Counted from the stretch's first letter, positions 49,859-60,642 are shown. The stretch is DNA of 64,000 nucleotides from Lachnospiraceae bacterium (GCA_902363135.1 CABIZF010000003.1:62001-126000); one strand, 5' to 3'. Numbers and translations: made by a program. The notes: generated by a model from the sequence alone, not told the origin.

Positions 49859-50306
49859 ACGCTGCATTTGCAGGACTTGTAGATGGCAGTCCTGTCATTG
49901 GGACTGCCAGATCCTTCTGAAATTTCTCATACAGACGTTTTGCTGTTCCACCGTTCGTATAAATATGCTGAATCTGCGCCGCATCCAGAATTTGATGCAG
50001 ATCATTCGGCACGGCATTTCGGATGCTGCTGTCACTGGATCCAACGATCTCGCATTCTGCAATCACATCCCATACAGCGATCCGGTTCTCAAGAAGCAGC
50101 CTTTTTTTCTCTTCGATCGTCTGCGGCAGCGGCCGGTTCGTCAATGCCGCGATCACTTTCCAGAAACGGTTCTGCGGATGTCCATAGAAAAACTGCTGTT
50201 CTCTTGATTTCACCGATGGAAAGCTTCCGAGAATCAATATTTTGCTGTTTGTATCGTAGACCGGCGCAAATTCATGCTGCAGTTTCTGATATTCCTGACT
50301 TTTCAT
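49779..50306 (-). CDS. DNA-deoxyinosine (hypoxanthine) glycosylase, uracil-DNA glycosylase superfamily
   Basis: 175 residues. I-L-G-S-F-P-S-V-K-S opens the family motif 1, with Y-G-H-P-Q-N-R-F-W near 42-50. The second motif is L-P-S-T-S-P-A-N-A. This is the mug/HDG branch that removes hypoxanthine or mismatched uracil from DNA. It is convergent with larE and shares 80 bp with its 3' end. Confidence 0.82.
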   Translation of the reverse strand: MKSQEYQKLQHEFAPVYDTNSKILILGSFPSVKSREQQFFYGHPQNRFWKVIAALTNRPLPQTIEEKKRLLLENRIAVWDVIAECEIVGSSDSSIRNAVPNDLHQILDAAQIQHIYTNGGTAKRLYEKFQKDLAVPMTGLPSTSPANAAFTMDRLLEKWKVISPYFHCESPRDPK

Positions 50307-50315
50307 TCCTCTTTT

Positions 50316-50795
50316 TTAAAATCCTTCCTGTCTTCGTACTTTTCGAAGCTCGGCACGCTTCTGTCCGGCCTCCCATTCGATCTGCTGCGTCACGCCTTCC
50401 ACGATCAGTCCCGGCACTTCCTGTGGATGCTGATGATCGTCCGTGCCGACCATGACAAAATATGCGCGATTGATCATTGTCCGCACACCGCTTAAAGACT
50501 CGGCATACGTATCAATGCGTACCTCCATCGAAGAACGCCCCACGTGCGTCAGACGTCCGATCAGTACAATCGTATCGTCCACCCTCGCTCCCGTCTTAAA
50601 GTACATATTATCAACGGCAACTGTCACAACGTTCATCTCCGCATGACGCTTTGCAACGATTCCGGCCGTCTCATCAATCCATGCAAGCAGCTGCCCGCCG
50701 AACAGATAGCCTGCTGCATTCAGACACTTTGGCATGAGCAAATGAGACTGCTCTGTCATCGAATCTGCAACTCTTTTCATTTTCCTCTCTGACAT
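50316..50795 (-). CDS. Acyl-CoA thioesterase, hotdog fold (YciA/BACH type)
   Basis: 159 residues. N-A-A-G-Y-L-F-G-G-Q-L-L-A-W-I-D-E near 26-42 is the hotdog signature with the catalytic Asp, followed by V-D-N-M-Y-F-K and G-R-S-S-M-E-V. It hydrolyses acyl-CoA in the cytoplasm. The start is behind GGAGTTTGGAAT. Confidence 0.85.
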   Translation of the reverse strand: MSERKMKRVADSMTEQSHLLMPKCLNAAGYLFGGQLLAWIDETAGIVAKRHAEMNVVTVAVDNMYFKTGARVDDTIVLIGRLTHVGRSSMEVRIDTYAESLSGVRTMINRAYFVMVGTDDHQHPQEVPGLIVEGVTQQIEWEAGQKRAELRKVRRQEGF

Positions 50796-50840
50796 ATTCC
50801 AAACTCCTTCCCGTATTGACCACCTAAGACGGCGGTTCTG

Positions 50841-51107
50841 CTAAAGGTATTTTATCTCTTTCCGGTGAAGATACTTTTCTCTCGTAGCCAGTCCACCGCG
50901 AATATGACGCTCCGCCTTATTGACCGCCAGCACCTTTCCGGCCTCCGCTGCCAGAGCCGGATTGATCTGTGTCAGACGTTCTCGCAGATCCTTGTGTACC
51001 GTTGATTTGCTCACCTTGAATTTCTGTGCCGTCTGACGCACAGTCGCTCCCGTCTCGATAATGTAATACGCGATTTCCGTTGCGCGCTCTTCGATATATT
51101 CCTTCAC
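50841..51107 (-). CDS. spoIIID: Sporulation transcription factor SpoIIID
   Basis: 88 residues with a GTG start at 51107 (GGAGG 7 nt upstream). The HTH T-V-R-Q-T-A-Q-K-F-K-V-S-K-S-T-V-H-K-D-L is near 22-41, and the C-terminal R-H-I-R-G-G-L-A-T-R-E-K-Y is conserved. It regulates sigma-E and sigma-K genes in the mother cell. It shows the host can form endospores. Confidence 0.93.
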   Translation of the reverse strand: MKEYIEERATEIAYYIIETGATVRQTAQKFKVSKSTVHKDLRERLTQINPALAAEAGKVLAVNKAERHIRGGLATREKYLHRKEIKYL

Positions 51108-51200
51108 AAAAAAGCCTCCGGAGACGCTGTTTTTACAGTGTATGCGAAAGCTTTTTATTTAATCTCATGATGTTAGGGGCAAAAGGTGTTTTGCGGGTCA

Positions 51201-51818
51201 CTATATGAAGTACTCGATCACTTCTTCCGGCTCGGTCTTCGTCCGACGGTTGTATAGAATCACGGCTTCCCGTTCTTCTTTCGGTCCAAGTGCATAGACA
51301 TCCGTGGATTCGCTGTTGAAATATTTCACCGGTACGATACGGTTGTATTCTCTTGGATGATCCTCGGTGATCTGAATATCTTCCTTAGGCAAATGATCCA
51401 GCCAGTATGGATCAAACATCCGAATTGCGTCTCCCTCTGTCCCGGTCATGAGTACGTAATGCGGCTCATCTAAATACAGCCGTACGACAGCTACTCCGCC
51501 GTGGCAGAGGGCATAGTTAATCCGGCTTTCTGTGCCGATACAGACACCGTTTCCGATGATGTGCTCGCCGGATATCGGCAGCAAGCCCAGCTCTCCGTAT
51601 TCATTCAGCCAGTTACATAAAAATGCCATTGCAGCCCTTGAGGTCCCCCGTTTTCCCGGAACACCTTCCTTGCTGTGACAATCCAGACAATACAGCATAA
51701 TATTCCGGATCACCTCCGGTGGTATGTCTTTTCGCTCGAAAAGATAGCTGATCGCATTGAGCATGCTCGCCGGTCCGCAATCATACTCCGTCAATTGGTA
51801 TCGCAATGGATTTTTCAT
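51201..51818 (-). CDS. C39-like papain-fold protein
   Basis: 205 residues from ATG 51818 (GAGGGACAGAAG). A cysteine-protease-like triad is plausible: Y-D-C-G-P-A-S-M at about 11-18, E-P-H-Y-V-L-M-T-G with the His near 119, and F-D-P-Y-W near 136. No secretion signal is visible. It resembles C39-type peptidase-like proteins of unknown substrate. Confidence 0.65.
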   Translation of the reverse strand: MKNPLRYQLTEYDCGPASMLNAISYLFERKDIPPEVIRNIMLYCLDCHSKEGVPGKRGTSRAAMAFLCNWLNEYGELGLLPISGEHIIGNGVCIGTESRINYALCHGGVAVVRLYLDEPHYVLMTGTEGDAIRMFDPYWLDHLPKEDIQITEDHPREYNRIVPVKYFNSESTDVYALGPKEEREAVILYNRRTKTEPEEVIEYFI

Positions 51819-51951
51819 CTTCTGTCCCTCTTTTTCTGTCCGATCTGGCAAATCCTCTGATTCACATCTTCCGTATTTTACCACTCTTCTTTTGCTCTGT
51901 ACAGCAATTTTCTGAATCGTTTTTTTATGTAGCAAAAGCGCAAGTATTTAT

Positions 51952-51980
51952 TTTACAAAAAACATTTTTTATTATATACT
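51952..51980 (+). promoter_or_regulatory. Promoter of the sodium/alanine symporter gene
   Basis: TTTACA, 17 bp, TATACT on the plus strand. The predicted leader is about 45 nt, ending in CAGGGGG before the ATG. Confidence 0.65.
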
Positions 51981-52031
51981 GATACGTATATTGCGCAGCT
52001 GCAAAAGCGCTGCCTAAAAACAGGGGGACTT

Positions 52032-53441
52032 ATGACTTTTATCATCCATTGTATTGAACAGGTATACTATTTTCTCTGGGGCGACTGGATTCGCCTTCCA
52101 CTTCCCGGCGGAACACTCAGCCTGCCACTTCTGGTGCTGCTGCTCATTCCTGCCGGTATTTACTTCACGGTGCGTACCCGCGGTCTGCAGCTTCGGCTGC
52201 TCCCTGATATGGTACGCCTTATCACCGGATCTGCGAAACCGGAAGATTCTGAGCAGAACCGAAAAGCTGAAGAGCTTTCTGCTCTCCAGGCTCTGATCGT
52301 CTCCACTGCCACACGGGTCGGTATGGGCAATCTCGTCGGTGTCGTGGCCGCAATCTCAGCAGGTGGCGCAGGCGCTGTTTTCTGGATGTGGATAACGGCT
52401 CTGATCGGCTCTGCAACCTCTTTTGTAGAATCCACACTCGCCCAGCTTCACAAGCAGGAGGATCCACTCTACGGCGGATACCGCGGCGGCCCTGCTTACT
52501 ACATTCATGACTGGATCAACGCAGGGCGCAAAGGAAAGGCCCGCAAAAGCCTGCTTGCGATTTTATTTGCCATTTCCGGTCTGATCTGCTGGTGCGGTGT
52601 CAGCCAGGTCATCGGCAACTCTGTGTCATCTTCTCTGAAAAATGCCTTCCATATTTCGCCGCTTGTATCCACGACTGCACTCGTGCTGCTTGCTGCCGTG
52701 ATCGTGCTACGGAAAAATGCGACGGTAAAGGTACTGGATATCCTCGTGCCAATCATGTCCGGCATCTATGTGCTGATCACACTCTGGCTCATTGTTACGC
52801 ACGCCTATCAGCTTGGTGATGTCTTCCGACGTATCTTTTCAGAGGCTTTTGGTCTTCGTCAGGTAGCCGCAGGCGGCTTTGGCGCTGTCCTCATGAACGG
52901 TGTCAAGCGCGGTCTCTTCTCCAATGAAGCCGGCAGTGGCTCTGCACCATGCGCTGCAGCGACCGCCGAGACGCCTCATCCGGCCCGTGTCGGTCTGACG
53001 CAGGCATTCGGCGTCTTTATCGATACACTGCTTTGTACCTGCACCGCAATGGTCATGCTGCTTGCCCCGCAAGAGCTCGTCGACGGTCTGCAGGGAATGG
53101 ATCTGCTTCAGACGGCTATGTACAGCTATTTTGGTCAGATCGGTGTCATCTTCATCGCCCTGATCTTGTGGATGTTCAGTTTTTCCACCTTCATCGGCAT
53201 CCTGTTTTATGCCCGGTCCAATGTGGCCTATCTGTTCGGTGACCGCTGGAGCGCACAGACTGCCTATAAACTGCTGGCACTTGTCATGCTGTTTATCGGA
53301 GGACTCGCCGCCTACACCTTCGTCTGGGATCTCGGGGACGTCGGTGTCGGTTTGATGACAATCTTCAACCTGATCGCCCTTCTCCCGATGTCCAATGAAG
53401 CAATCAAATCCCTGAAAGACTATGAGCGGCGACGCAACTGA
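52032..53441 (+). CDS. Sodium:alanine/glycine symporter (AGCS family)
   Basis: 469 residues with about 10-11 membrane segments. Family motifs: G-V-V-A-A-I-S-A-G-G-A-G-A-V-F-W-M-W near 112-129, G-G-P-A-Y-Y-I near 152, and S-N-E-A-G-S-G-S-A-P near 305-314. It imports alanine or glycine with sodium. It has its own promoter and a bidirectional terminator. Confidence 0.92.
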   Translation: MTFIIHCIEQVYYFLWGDWIRLPLPGGTLSLPLLVLLLIPAGIYFTVRTRGLQLRLLPDMVRLITGSAKPEDSEQNRKAEELSALQALIVSTATRVGMGNLVGVVAAISAGGAGAVFWMWITALIGSATSFVESTLAQLHKQEDPLYGGYRGGPAYYIHDWINAGRKGKARKSLLAILFAISGLICWCGVSQVIGNSVSSSLKNAFHISPLVSTTALVLLAAVIVLRKNATVKVLDILVPIMSGIYVLITLWLIVTHAYQLGDVFRRIFSEAFGLRQVAAGGFGAVLMNGVKRGLFSNEAGSGSAPCAAATAETPHPARVGLTQAFGVFIDTLLCTCTAMVMLLAPQELVDGLQGMDLLQTAMYSYFGQIGVIFIALILWMFSFSTFIGILFYARSNVAYLFGDRWSAQTAYKLLALVMLFIGGLAAYTFVWDLGDVGVGLMTIFNLIALLPMSNEAIKSLKDYERRRN

Positions 53442-53446
53442 CAGTA

Positions 53447-53491
53447 AAAACCTGCAGACAGATCGATGTTCCGATTCTGCCTGCAGGTTTT
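53447..53491. terminator. Bidirectional terminator between convergent genes
   Basis: AAAACCTGCAG (53447-53457) pairs with CTGCAGGTTTT (53481-53491), with additional inner pairing. It separates the symporter from the convergent 53504-54478 gene. Confidence 0.85.
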
Positions 53492-53503
53492 CTAGGCCTG
53501 CTC

Positions 53504-54478
53504 TCATTCTTTTATCTCCTCTACCCGCACAACCCGGTTCCATCCACGCCTCTGCCATACCATGACATATACTTTATACGCAATCGAATCCCGCGCATAG
53601 ACAAATGGCTCCTCTTCCACGATCTCACAGCGCAGGCCACGAACACGCAGCTCCTTGGCGCGTGCTTCTGCCAGTCGATACAGCCGCTGCATCTCCTCCT
53701 GCTCCTTGTCCTGGAAACTCCGTTTTTTATAAATTCCTGCGGCCTCCGTAAGCTGCTCTGTCAGCAAATCCACGGCTGCTGCATGCCGCGTGCGATGCAG
53801 CAGTCTCCCAAGCTGCTTTGCACGGTATCGCCCGGGCTTCCTGCGATACCTTTCCAATGCCCGCAGAAGTGATACATCTCCGGCCTCCTTTGCAAGCTCG
53901 CACATCACCTGTAATGCCGCCTCGGATGGCCTCCAGTCCGGATCTGTGACGGTTCGATATTTCTTTGGAACTGCCGGATAGCAACAGTAATTCAGCGGCG
54001 GAAACTCTGCCAGCGACGCAAGCTGACGTTCTTCTTTGCCGCAAAATTCCTCGCCGAGATATTCCAGCTTATCATGCAGAATCGCCAGCCGATACTCCAG
54101 CTGCCGCAGATACTCATATCCTTTCACCCAGAAATGCCCGGTATGACCGTAATCAAACAGGTGCGCTTCCAATACCATTCCGGTAAAAAATAAGGTAAAT
54201 GCATTCATCCCCTGATGAACCGCCAGCACATAGCCATCTTCCTCAGTCGCCAGCGCCGCTGAGAGCTCTCCGTCAAATTTCTCCTGATAAGTTCCGCACA
54301 TCCGTGCATTTTGAAAAACCAGAAAACTCTCCACCGCATCGTTCATCAGATAGATGAGCCGCACATCCGCAGCCTCCCATACCTTTGGAAGCAGCAGCTC
54401 AAACTGCCCCTGCTCGATCAGGAGTCCAAGACGATCCAGATTTTCCGGTGCAATGTCTGTGACTTTATTCTCCTGCAT
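53504..54478 (-). CDS. Hypothetical protein (DUF3878-like)
   Basis: 324 residues. The N-terminal half contains a Trp/Tyr-rich region, F-D-Y-G-H-T-G-H-F-W-V-K-G-Y, near residues 128-141. The C-terminal half is Arg/Glu-rich and helical. The sequence resembles an uncharacterised Lachnospiraceae family (DUF3878); I am not sure of the family name. No catalytic motif is recognised. AGAGGGAGAGATT precedes the ATG. Confidence 0.5.
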   Translation of the reverse strand: MQENKVTDIAPENLDRLGLLIEQGQFELLLPKVWEAADVRLIYLMNDAVESFLVFQNARMCGTYQEKFDGELSAALATEEDGYVLAVHQGMNAFTLFFTGMVLEAHLFDYGHTGHFWVKGYEYLRQLEYRLAILHDKLEYLGEEFCGKEERQLASLAEFPPLNYCCYPAVPKKYRTVTDPDWRPSEAALQVMCELAKEAGDVSLLRALERYRRKPGRYRAKQLGRLLHRTRHAAAVDLLTEQLTEAAGIYKKRSFQDKEQEEMQRLYRLAEARAKELRVRGLRCEIVEEEPFVYARDSIAYKVYVMVWQRRGWNRVVRVEEIKE

Positions 54479-54559
54479 AATCTCTCCCTCTAACTTTTAT
54501 CATATCTCTTACCAGTCCTCTGTAGCTTACCGCATTTTATCCGGTTCTGCAATCTGAGG

Positions 54560-54604
54560 AAAAAAACAGCCCCAGGTCATGTGATTGCTCACCGCCGGGG
54601 GCTG
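54560..54604 (-). terminator. Terminator of the PpiC-like lipoprotein gene
   Basis: Minus-strand CAGCCCC...GGGGCTG is a 7-bp stem with a long loop, followed by TTTTTTT. Confidence 0.75.
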
Positions 54605-54704
54605 CCAGATTCTTTTCTGTTTCTTTCTATCTACTTACTTTTCGTGACTCATTTTCCTGCGCAGCAGCAAAACGGCAAATGTTTCACTGCTGATGGAATC
54701 GCAG

Positions 54705-56204
54705 CTACTTCGCCGCCGCAGTCTCAGACTCACTCTCCGTTTTATCTGCGGTCTCTGATTCAGACTCGCTTTCCGTCTCAGCCGCTTCCGTTGCTGCCTC
54801 TGTGGTCACTTCCGATCCGGCCTCGGTCGTTGCTTTGCTTACCGCCTCAGTCGCTGCTTCCGTTGCAGATTCGCTCCCCGCCTCGGTCGCTGCTTCTGTC
54901 GTCGCTTCGGTGGATGCCTCGGTCTCCTGTGTCAGAGAAAAGTCAAAGGTGATCTGCGCCAGAATATCGCTGTCCTCTGTGATCTCTGCCGCATCCTTCC
55001 ACTCGGTATAGAGCTCACTGATCCGGTCAGACTTGCGCTGCTCAACGATCGTCTCTTTCTGCTTGTCAGTCGCCTCGCGGTCAATTTTTGAGATGACCTG
55101 TGCCACATAGTAACCGCTGTCGATCTCGATCGGTGTCTCGACTAACGTGCCGTCATCCAGCCCCTCCGTCGCGGTGATCAGTCCTTCTACGACGCTCGTG
55201 CTGTCACTTCCGAAAGTCAGGGTCGAACAGGTCGCATTCTCGTCGACTTCTGCGGAAGCGGTCTCAAAATCTTCGCCGTCTTTTACCTTTGCGATCAGAT
55301 CCTCTGCCTTTGCCAGCGCTTCTGCCTTCGCTGCCACCATAGCCGGATCTTCGGTCTCCGTCTCTGTTTCCGTTTCCGTCTCGGATGCCTCGGTCGCTGC
55401 TTCGCTTCCGGTCTCTGTCTCAGCCGCCTCGCTTGCTGCTTCCGATACAGCTTCCGTCTCTGCGGAAGACTTCGTCTTTACGGTCTGCTCTTCGGTCATC
55501 GCTGCCGTCTCTGCTTCGGTCTCTACCGATGTCTCGCCCTCGGTACCTGCCTCAGAGACCGCCTCGGTCGTCTCTTCGCTGCTGCTCTCTGCCTCCGTAC
55601 CGGTCTCGGACTCTGTCTCTGCCTCGGTCTCCGCACGAAACAAGGTGTAGCGGATCTTGCGCTGTGCCGCCTCATCGTCCGATACCTCGGTATCTACATC
55701 TGCGGACATCTGCGGCTCCATCTTTGACTGAATCAGACGCAGGGTCAGATAACGCTCCACGACCTCCTGAGTCGCTCCCATCTGGTTCAGCACTTCTTCC
55801 CCGTTCTCATCCATAAATCTGGTCGCTGCCTCTGTCACGGCTGCCTTCTCGTCATCCGTCAGCTCCACATTGTAATCGCTCATCTTCTGTTCTGCCAGCA
55901 CAAGCCGCTCCAGTGTGGAAACAACGTCATCCTTAATCATAGAGCCAAGCGTCGACCCATTTCCATAAACATCAGAATCCATCGGATCCTCGACGCCCAT
56001 ATACATCTTATACATGCTCTCCATCAGCGCCTGTGAGTAATGTGTCGCGAACTTCACAAGTCCTGCCGAGATCTCATCCCCGTTTACAGTAATCGCAGCC
56101 GCATCTGCCTGAAACGTCTCTTTCTTGGAGCAGCCGGAAAGCATGCCAAGTGCAAGGCAGGCGCTCAATCCGATGACCGCTATTTTTTTTAATCTGTTCT
56201 TCAT
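54705..56204 (-). CDS. PpiC/PrsA-like foldase lipoprotein with Glu/Thr/Ala-rich insertion and tail
   Basis: 499 residues from ATG 56204 (GGAGGATGGGT). The lipobox L-S-G-C is near residues 22-25. The SurA-N/foldase body (I-T-V-N-G-D-E-I-S-A-G near 38) is followed by a ~95-residue low-complexity E-T-E-A insertion (about 195-290), the peptidyl-prolyl isomerase-like part (A-K-V-K-D-G-E-D-F-E near 310), and another ~75-residue A-T-E-A-x repeat tail. It is expected to help extracytoplasmic folding. The repeats also create long false open frames on the opposite strand. Confidence 0.8.
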   Translation of the reverse strand: MKNRLKKIAVIGLSACLALGMLSGCSKKETFQADAAAITVNGDEISAGLVKFATHYSQALMESMYKMYMGVEDPMDSDVYGNGSTLGSMIKDDVVSTLERLVLAEQKMSDYNVELTDDEKAAVTEAATRFMDENGEEVLNQMGATQEVVERYLTLRLIQSKMEPQMSADVDTEVSDDEAAQRKIRYTLFRAETEAETESETGTEAESSSEETTEAVSEAGTEGETSVETEAETAAMTEEQTVKTKSSAETEAVSEAASEAAETETGSEAATEASETETETETETEDPAMVAAKAEALAKAEDLIAKVKDGEDFETASAEVDENATCSTLTFGSDSTSVVEGLITATEGLDDGTLVETPIEIDSGYYVAQVISKIDREATDKQKETIVEQRKSDRISELYTEWKDAAEITEDSDILAQITFDFSLTQETEASTEATTEAATEAGSESATEAATEAVSKATTEAGSEVTTEAATEAAETESESESETADKTESESETAAAK

Positions 56205-56461
56205 ACCCATCCTCCTGATACTGCTGCCGCCGGACATCTGTTTCATTGGTATCTCCTTTTCCAAAAGCGAACAGCAAATTTCTACGGCACTTCTGCTTTC
56301 TCCATGTCCCGCAGATCCATTGTTTCATTATAAACTGATTTACGAAATCCCGCAACGCTTTTTCCGGTTTTCACAAACTTTTCACCTGCATTTTTACCAA
56401 AATCAAAGCCTCCGCTGCAAAACCCCAGGGATTTCCTCTGTGTAAAAATGGAAAGCAGCCA

Positions 56462-59400
56462 TCATGCCAGCAGCCGCTCCATATCCGCAAGCAAATCCCG
56501 AACCGTATCGAGCACGTTGTCAACTTCCCGGTTGCCTTTTTTCTGACGGATATAAAGGAAATACGGATTCTTATCAATGGTAAATTTCAGCCGTCCGCGA
56601 TACTGCTTCAACAGACCGTCGATACCCGCCGTGTTGATCTGTGCCTTCTCATACAGTACCATCCGGATCTCCTCACCCTTCTGCGTCACCTCCGTCAGAT
56701 AAAGGTCATGCGCCTGTGCACGCAGCCGGGAGACGAGCAGGAGATTCTGCACAGCCTTTGGCAGTTCTCCGAAACGATCCATCAGCTCCTCGAGCATGTC
56801 ATCGTACTCCTCTTCGTTCTGGATTCCTGAAATCCGCTTGTAAATATCGAGCTTCTGCATCTCGTTGCGGATGTACCGTTCCGGAATAAATGCGTCAATA
56901 TCCAGATCAATCTCTGTATTGTAATCCTCCTTGACCGTCGAGATCCCCTGCACCTCTTTTACTGATTCGTTGAGCAGCTTACAGTAAAGATCATAGCCGA
57001 CGGCCTCCATATGTCCATGCTGTTCGCTTCCGAGCAAATTGCCCGCACCGCGCAGCTCCAGATCCCGCATCGCAATTTTAAAGCCACTGCCAAGCTCCGT
57101 AAATTCCCGGATCGCCGCCAGACGCTTCTCTGCGATCTCTTTGAGCATCTTATTTCTTCGGTACATCAAAAAGGCATATGCCGTCCGGTTCGACCGTCCG
57201 ACACGACCGCGCAGCTGATAGAGCTGGGATAATCCCATATTGTCGGCATCGTGAATGATCATCGTATTCGCATTGGAGATATCCAGACCGGTCTCTATGA
57301 TCGTCGTCGTGACAAGCACGTCAATATCACCGTTGATAAAGTCAAACATAATCTTTTCCAGCTCATGCTCTTTCATCTGTCCGTGTGCAAACGCGACCTG
57401 TGCCTGCGGGACGAGCGCCGCGATCCGATTCGTGATCTCGACGATCGAATTGACCCGGTTGTAGACGTAGTAGACCTGTCCGCCCCGCGCCAGTTCCCGG
57501 CTGATCGCCTCGCGCACCATCTCCTCATTGTATTCCATGACATAGGTCTGGATCGGCACGCGCTCCTGGGGCGCTTCTTCGAGCACGCTCATATCACGGA
57601 TTCCGACCAGGCTCATATGAAGCGTCCGCGGGATCGGTGTCGCTGTCAGTGTGAGCACGTCGATGTCCGTCTTGAGCTGCTTGATCTTTTCTTTGTGTGC
57701 GACACCGAACCGCTGCTCCTCATCGATAATCAAAAGTCCGAGGTCTTTATACTCGACATCCTTTGAAAGCAGCCGGTGTGTCCCGATGACGATATCCACC
57801 ATTCCCTTTTTCAGATCCGTGACGGTCTTTTTCTGCTCCGCCGATGTGCGGAACCGGCACATCAGATCCACGCGTACCGGAAAATCCTTCATCCGCTGCA
57901 CAAATGTATTATAATGCTGCTGCGCCAGAATCGTGGTCGGCACAAGATACGCCACCTGCTTGCCGTCCTGTACCGCCTTAAAAGCCGCCCGGATCGCGAT
58001 CTCCGTCTTGCCATATCCGACGTCACCGCAGATCAGCCGGTCCATGATCTTCCGGCTCTGCATGTCGTGTTTGACCGCGTCGATCGCCATCAGCTGATCC
58101 TCCGTCTCATCATACGGGAACATTTCCTCAAATTCCTGCTGCCAGACAGTATCTTCGCTGTAGGTGAATCCTTCTTTTCGCTCCCGCTCCGCATACAGCT
58201 TCACAAGATCCTGCGCGATCTGCCGCACTGCCGTGCGTACCCGCGTCTTCGTCCGGTTCCACTCCTGCGTACCGAGCTTGTTCAGCTTCGGCGCCTTCGC
58301 CGCATCGCCGTCCGCATATTTCTGGATCACATCGAGCTGCGTCGCCGGCACATAAAGGCTGCTGCCCCCGGCATACTCGATCTTCATATAATCCTTCGTC
58401 ACATGGTCGACCTCGACTTTTTCGATGCCCCGATAGACACCGAGACCGTGATTCTCATGCACGACAAAGTCACCGACGGAAAGCTCCGTAAAGCTCGCAA
58501 TCTGCTTTCCCTCATAGCGTCTGCGCTTCTTCTTTTTCTTATGCTCCTGTCCGAAAATATCACTCTCCGCGATAACGACAAAGCGGATCAGCGGATACTC
58601 ATATCCTTTCTGTGCATTTCCATGCGTGATCAGTATCTCACCCGGAAGCACCTCACGGTCGGCATCCTCGGTATAAAAGCTGTTCAGCCCATCCTCCGCA
58701 AGATCCTGCGCCAGCCGGTTTCCTCTGGTACGGGATGCCGAAAGCAACACGACCCGATAGCCATCCTTCTTCCAGCGCTGCAGATCCTTTACAAGCAGCT
58801 CAAAGCTGTTATTATACGGACTGACCGAGCGAACCGTCAGATTGAAGGTGCCAGATACGGTAAACGGTGCTTTCGCATTTTCCAGGGTACAAAGACCGAT
58901 CGCATTTTCTCTGGAAATGCGTGCCGCGATCTCCTGTCCGGAAAACAGAATACCGGTCTGCCCGTTCAGCACATAGCCCTTTTCCAGCCGATGTTCCATG
59001 CTCTCGCGAAATTCCAGCTCGACTGCATCTGCACTCTCTAAGAGCCGGTTCGGCTCATCCAGGAAAATCAGGGTTCGCTTTGGATCAAAATAGTCCGGAA
59101 ACGACTCTGTGCGCGGCGTAAAATAGTCAATAAACCCTTCCATTGAGAGCGGCTCCGCCAGCTCTAAAAGCGCATCTTTTGCATCGGAAAGCAGCTGCCG
59201 CACCGCCGCTGCCGCCTCCGTCTGTCCTTCTTTTTGAAACTGATTGATCGCTCGCGCCGCATCCTTCTCGATCCGTTCCAGCGCCGCCGTCCGCTGCCGT
59301 TCATCCGGGATGAGCTCCGCCGCCGGATAGATCCGGATCTCCTCCAGGTTCTCGATCGACCGCTGACTCTCGGCATCAAAGCTGCGAATCGAATCGATCT

Positions 59401-60007
59401 CATCGCCCCACAGCTCGATCCGGACCGGATTCTCCTCGGTCAGCGGATATACATCCAGAATACCGCCACGGATTGCAAACTGTCCCGGGCCTTCGGCCTG
59501 TGCCGTCCGTTCATAGCCAAGCTGTACCAGTGTGCTTTTCATCGCTTCCATGTCGAGCACATCGCCCGGTGCGAACGTCAGCACCTGCTTCTGCCAGATT
59601 TCTGACGGCATCAGATGGTTCATACACGCAGCCATCGTCGTGATGACCGTCACATTTTTTCGCTCTGCGAGCGCTTTTAAGACCGCAATTCGCTGCTGTT
59701 CGAGCAGATTGCTGTGGATATCTGCCTGAAAGAAAATCAGATCCTTTGCCGGAAAATAGAGGACATCCCGGTCAAAGAACCGATAGTTTTCGTACAGCTC
59801 ACGCGCACGCAGATCACTGTACGTGATGATGAGCCGACAGTCATACCCCTCTGCCGCGCAGGAAATAAAATGCGGTTTCTGCGGATCAATACAGCCGCTC
59901 ACCTGAAGCACGCCGCGGTTGGTACGGATCTTTCGTAAAATCTCTTCAAACTCCCCAAGCTGCTGCATGGGTGCCGTCAATGCTTTCATAATCCCCTGCC
60001 TTTCCAT
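56462..60007 (-). CDS. mfd: Transcription-repair coupling factor Mfd
   Basis: 1181 residues, the family length. The N-terminal UvrB-like part contains R-G-G-I-L-D-V-Y-P (near 195) and is followed by the RNA polymerase-interaction domain ([13 protein letters not shown]). The helicase core has G-D-V-G-Y-G-K-T near 660 and D-E-E-Q-R-F-G near 760, and the C-terminal TRCF domain ends the protein. It removes stalled RNA polymerase and recruits UvrA. It lies downstream of pth, the usual Firmicutes order. Confidence 0.96.
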   Translation of the reverse strand: MERQGIMKALTAPMQQLGEFEEILRKIRTNRGVLQVSGCIDPQKPHFISCAAEGYDCRLIITYSDLRARELYENYRFFDRDVLYFPAKDLIFFQADIHSNLLEQQRIAVLKALAERKNVTVITTMAACMNHLMPSEIWQKQVLTFAPGDVLDMEAMKSTLVQLGYERTAQAEGPGQFAIRGGILDVYPLTEENPVRIELWGDEIDSIRSFDAESQRSIENLEEIRIYPAAELIPDERQRTAALERIEKDAARAINQFQKEGQTEAAAAVRQLLSDAKDALLELAEPLSMEGFIDYFTPRTESFPDYFDPKRTLIFLDEPNRLLESADAVELEFRESMEHRLEKGYVLNGQTGILFSGQEIAARISRENAIGLCTLENAKAPFTVSGTFNLTVRSVSPYNNSFELLVKDLQRWKKDGYRVVLLSASRTRGNRLAQDLAEDGLNSFYTEDADREVLPGEILITHGNAQKGYEYPLIRFVVIAESDIFGQEHKKKKKRRRYEGKQIASFTELSVGDFVVHENHGLGVYRGIEKVEVDHVTKDYMKIEYAGGSSLYVPATQLDVIQKYADGDAAKAPKLNKLGTQEWNRTKTRVRTAVRQIAQDLVKLYAERERKEGFTYSEDTVWQQEFEEMFPYDETEDQLMAIDAVKHDMQSRKIMDRLICGDVGYGKTEIAIRAAFKAVQDGKQVAYLVPTTILAQQHYNTFVQRMKDFPVRVDLMCRFRTSAEQKKTVTDLKKGMVDIVIGTHRLLSKDVEYKDLGLLIIDEEQRFGVAHKEKIKQLKTDIDVLTLTATPIPRTLHMSLVGIRDMSVLEEAPQERVPIQTYVMEYNEEMVREAISRELARGGQVYYVYNRVNSIVEITNRIAALVPQAQVAFAHGQMKEHELEKIMFDFINGDIDVLVTTTIIETGLDISNANTMIIHDADNMGLSQLYQLRGRVGRSNRTAYAFLMYRRNKMLKEIAEKRLAAIREFTELGSGFKIAMRDLELRGAGNLLGSEQHGHMEAVGYDLYCKLLNESVKEVQGISTVKEDYNTEIDLDIDAFIPERYIRNEMQKLDIYKRISGIQNEEEYDDMLEELMDRFGELPKAVQNLLLVSRLRAQAHDLYLTEVTQKGEEIRMVLYEKAQINTAGIDGLLKQYRGRLKFTIDKNPYFLYIRQKKGNREVDNVLDTVRDLLADMERLLA

Positions 60008-60072
60008 TTATAATCTGTCCCTTCCCTTCTTAATCCGGCAACCAAAGCTCCCATCAGAAAAACTTGCCTGTC

Positions 60073-60642
60073 TTACTTGTGCGTATTATACTGGTTCATC
60101 ACGCGCTCCACATCTTCTGTGAGCAGCGCAGATGCTGCATCAGCTGCCCGTAAAAAGGCCTCCTCCATGAGCACCTGCTCCTCCTTTGAGAAATGCCCCA
60201 GCACATAATCCGCCAGATCCCAGCCTGCCGGCTTTTCCCCGACTCCTACCTTGACCCGCAGAAAATTCTGAGTGCCAAGCTGTGCAATGATATTTTTGAT
60301 TCCGTTGTGCCCGCCCGCGCTGCCTTTTTTACGTACGCGCAGCTGCCCCGGCGCCAGACTGATGTCATCATAAATGACGATCAGCCCCTCCTCCGGATCT
60401 ACTTTGAAAAAGTCGCAGGCCGCGCGCAGGCTCTCGCCGCTTAAGTTCATATATGTCTGCGGCTTGACAAGCAGTACCTTCTGCCCATCGATGTAACCGC
60501 TACCCGTCAGTGCCTGAAATTTCCGTGTAGTCAGCTCGATCCCGTGTCGCTTTGCCAGGGCATCCAGCGAGGCAAATCCTGCATTGTGCCTTGTATTTTC
60601 ATATTCGCGGCCCGGATTTCCAAGTCCTGCAATGATGTACAT
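60073..60642 (-). CDS. pth: Peptidyl-tRNA hydrolase
   Basis: 189 residues. M-Y-I-I-A-G-L-G-N-P-G-R-E-Y, then T-R-H-N-A-G-F with the catalytic His near residue 20, and L-V-K-P-Q-T-Y-M-N-L-S-G and V-I-Y-D-D-I-S-L follow. It recycles peptidyl-tRNA released from ribosomes. AAGGAGAAGAAG precedes the ATG. Confidence 0.96.
   Translation of the reverse strand: MYIIAGLGNPGREYENTRHNAGFASLDALAKRHGIELTTRKFQALTGSGYIDGQKVLLVKPQTYMNLSGESLRAACDFFKVDPEEGLIVIYDDISLAPGQLRVRKKGSAGGHNGIKNIIAQLGTQNFLRVKVGVGEKPAGWDLADYVLGHFSKEEQVLMEEAFLRAADAASALLTEDVERVMNQYNTHK

Noticed and set aside
55147..55816. Overlapping Ser/Val- and Arg/Pro-rich plus-strand frames
   Set aside because: They are created by the Glu/Thr/Ala codon repeats of the minus-strand lipoprotein and have no ribosome sites.
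57776..59041. 421-codon plus-strand frame inside mfd
   Set aside because: It lies fully antisense to conserved mfd motifs, has an Arg/His/Leu-biased composition typical of shadow frames, and no start signals.
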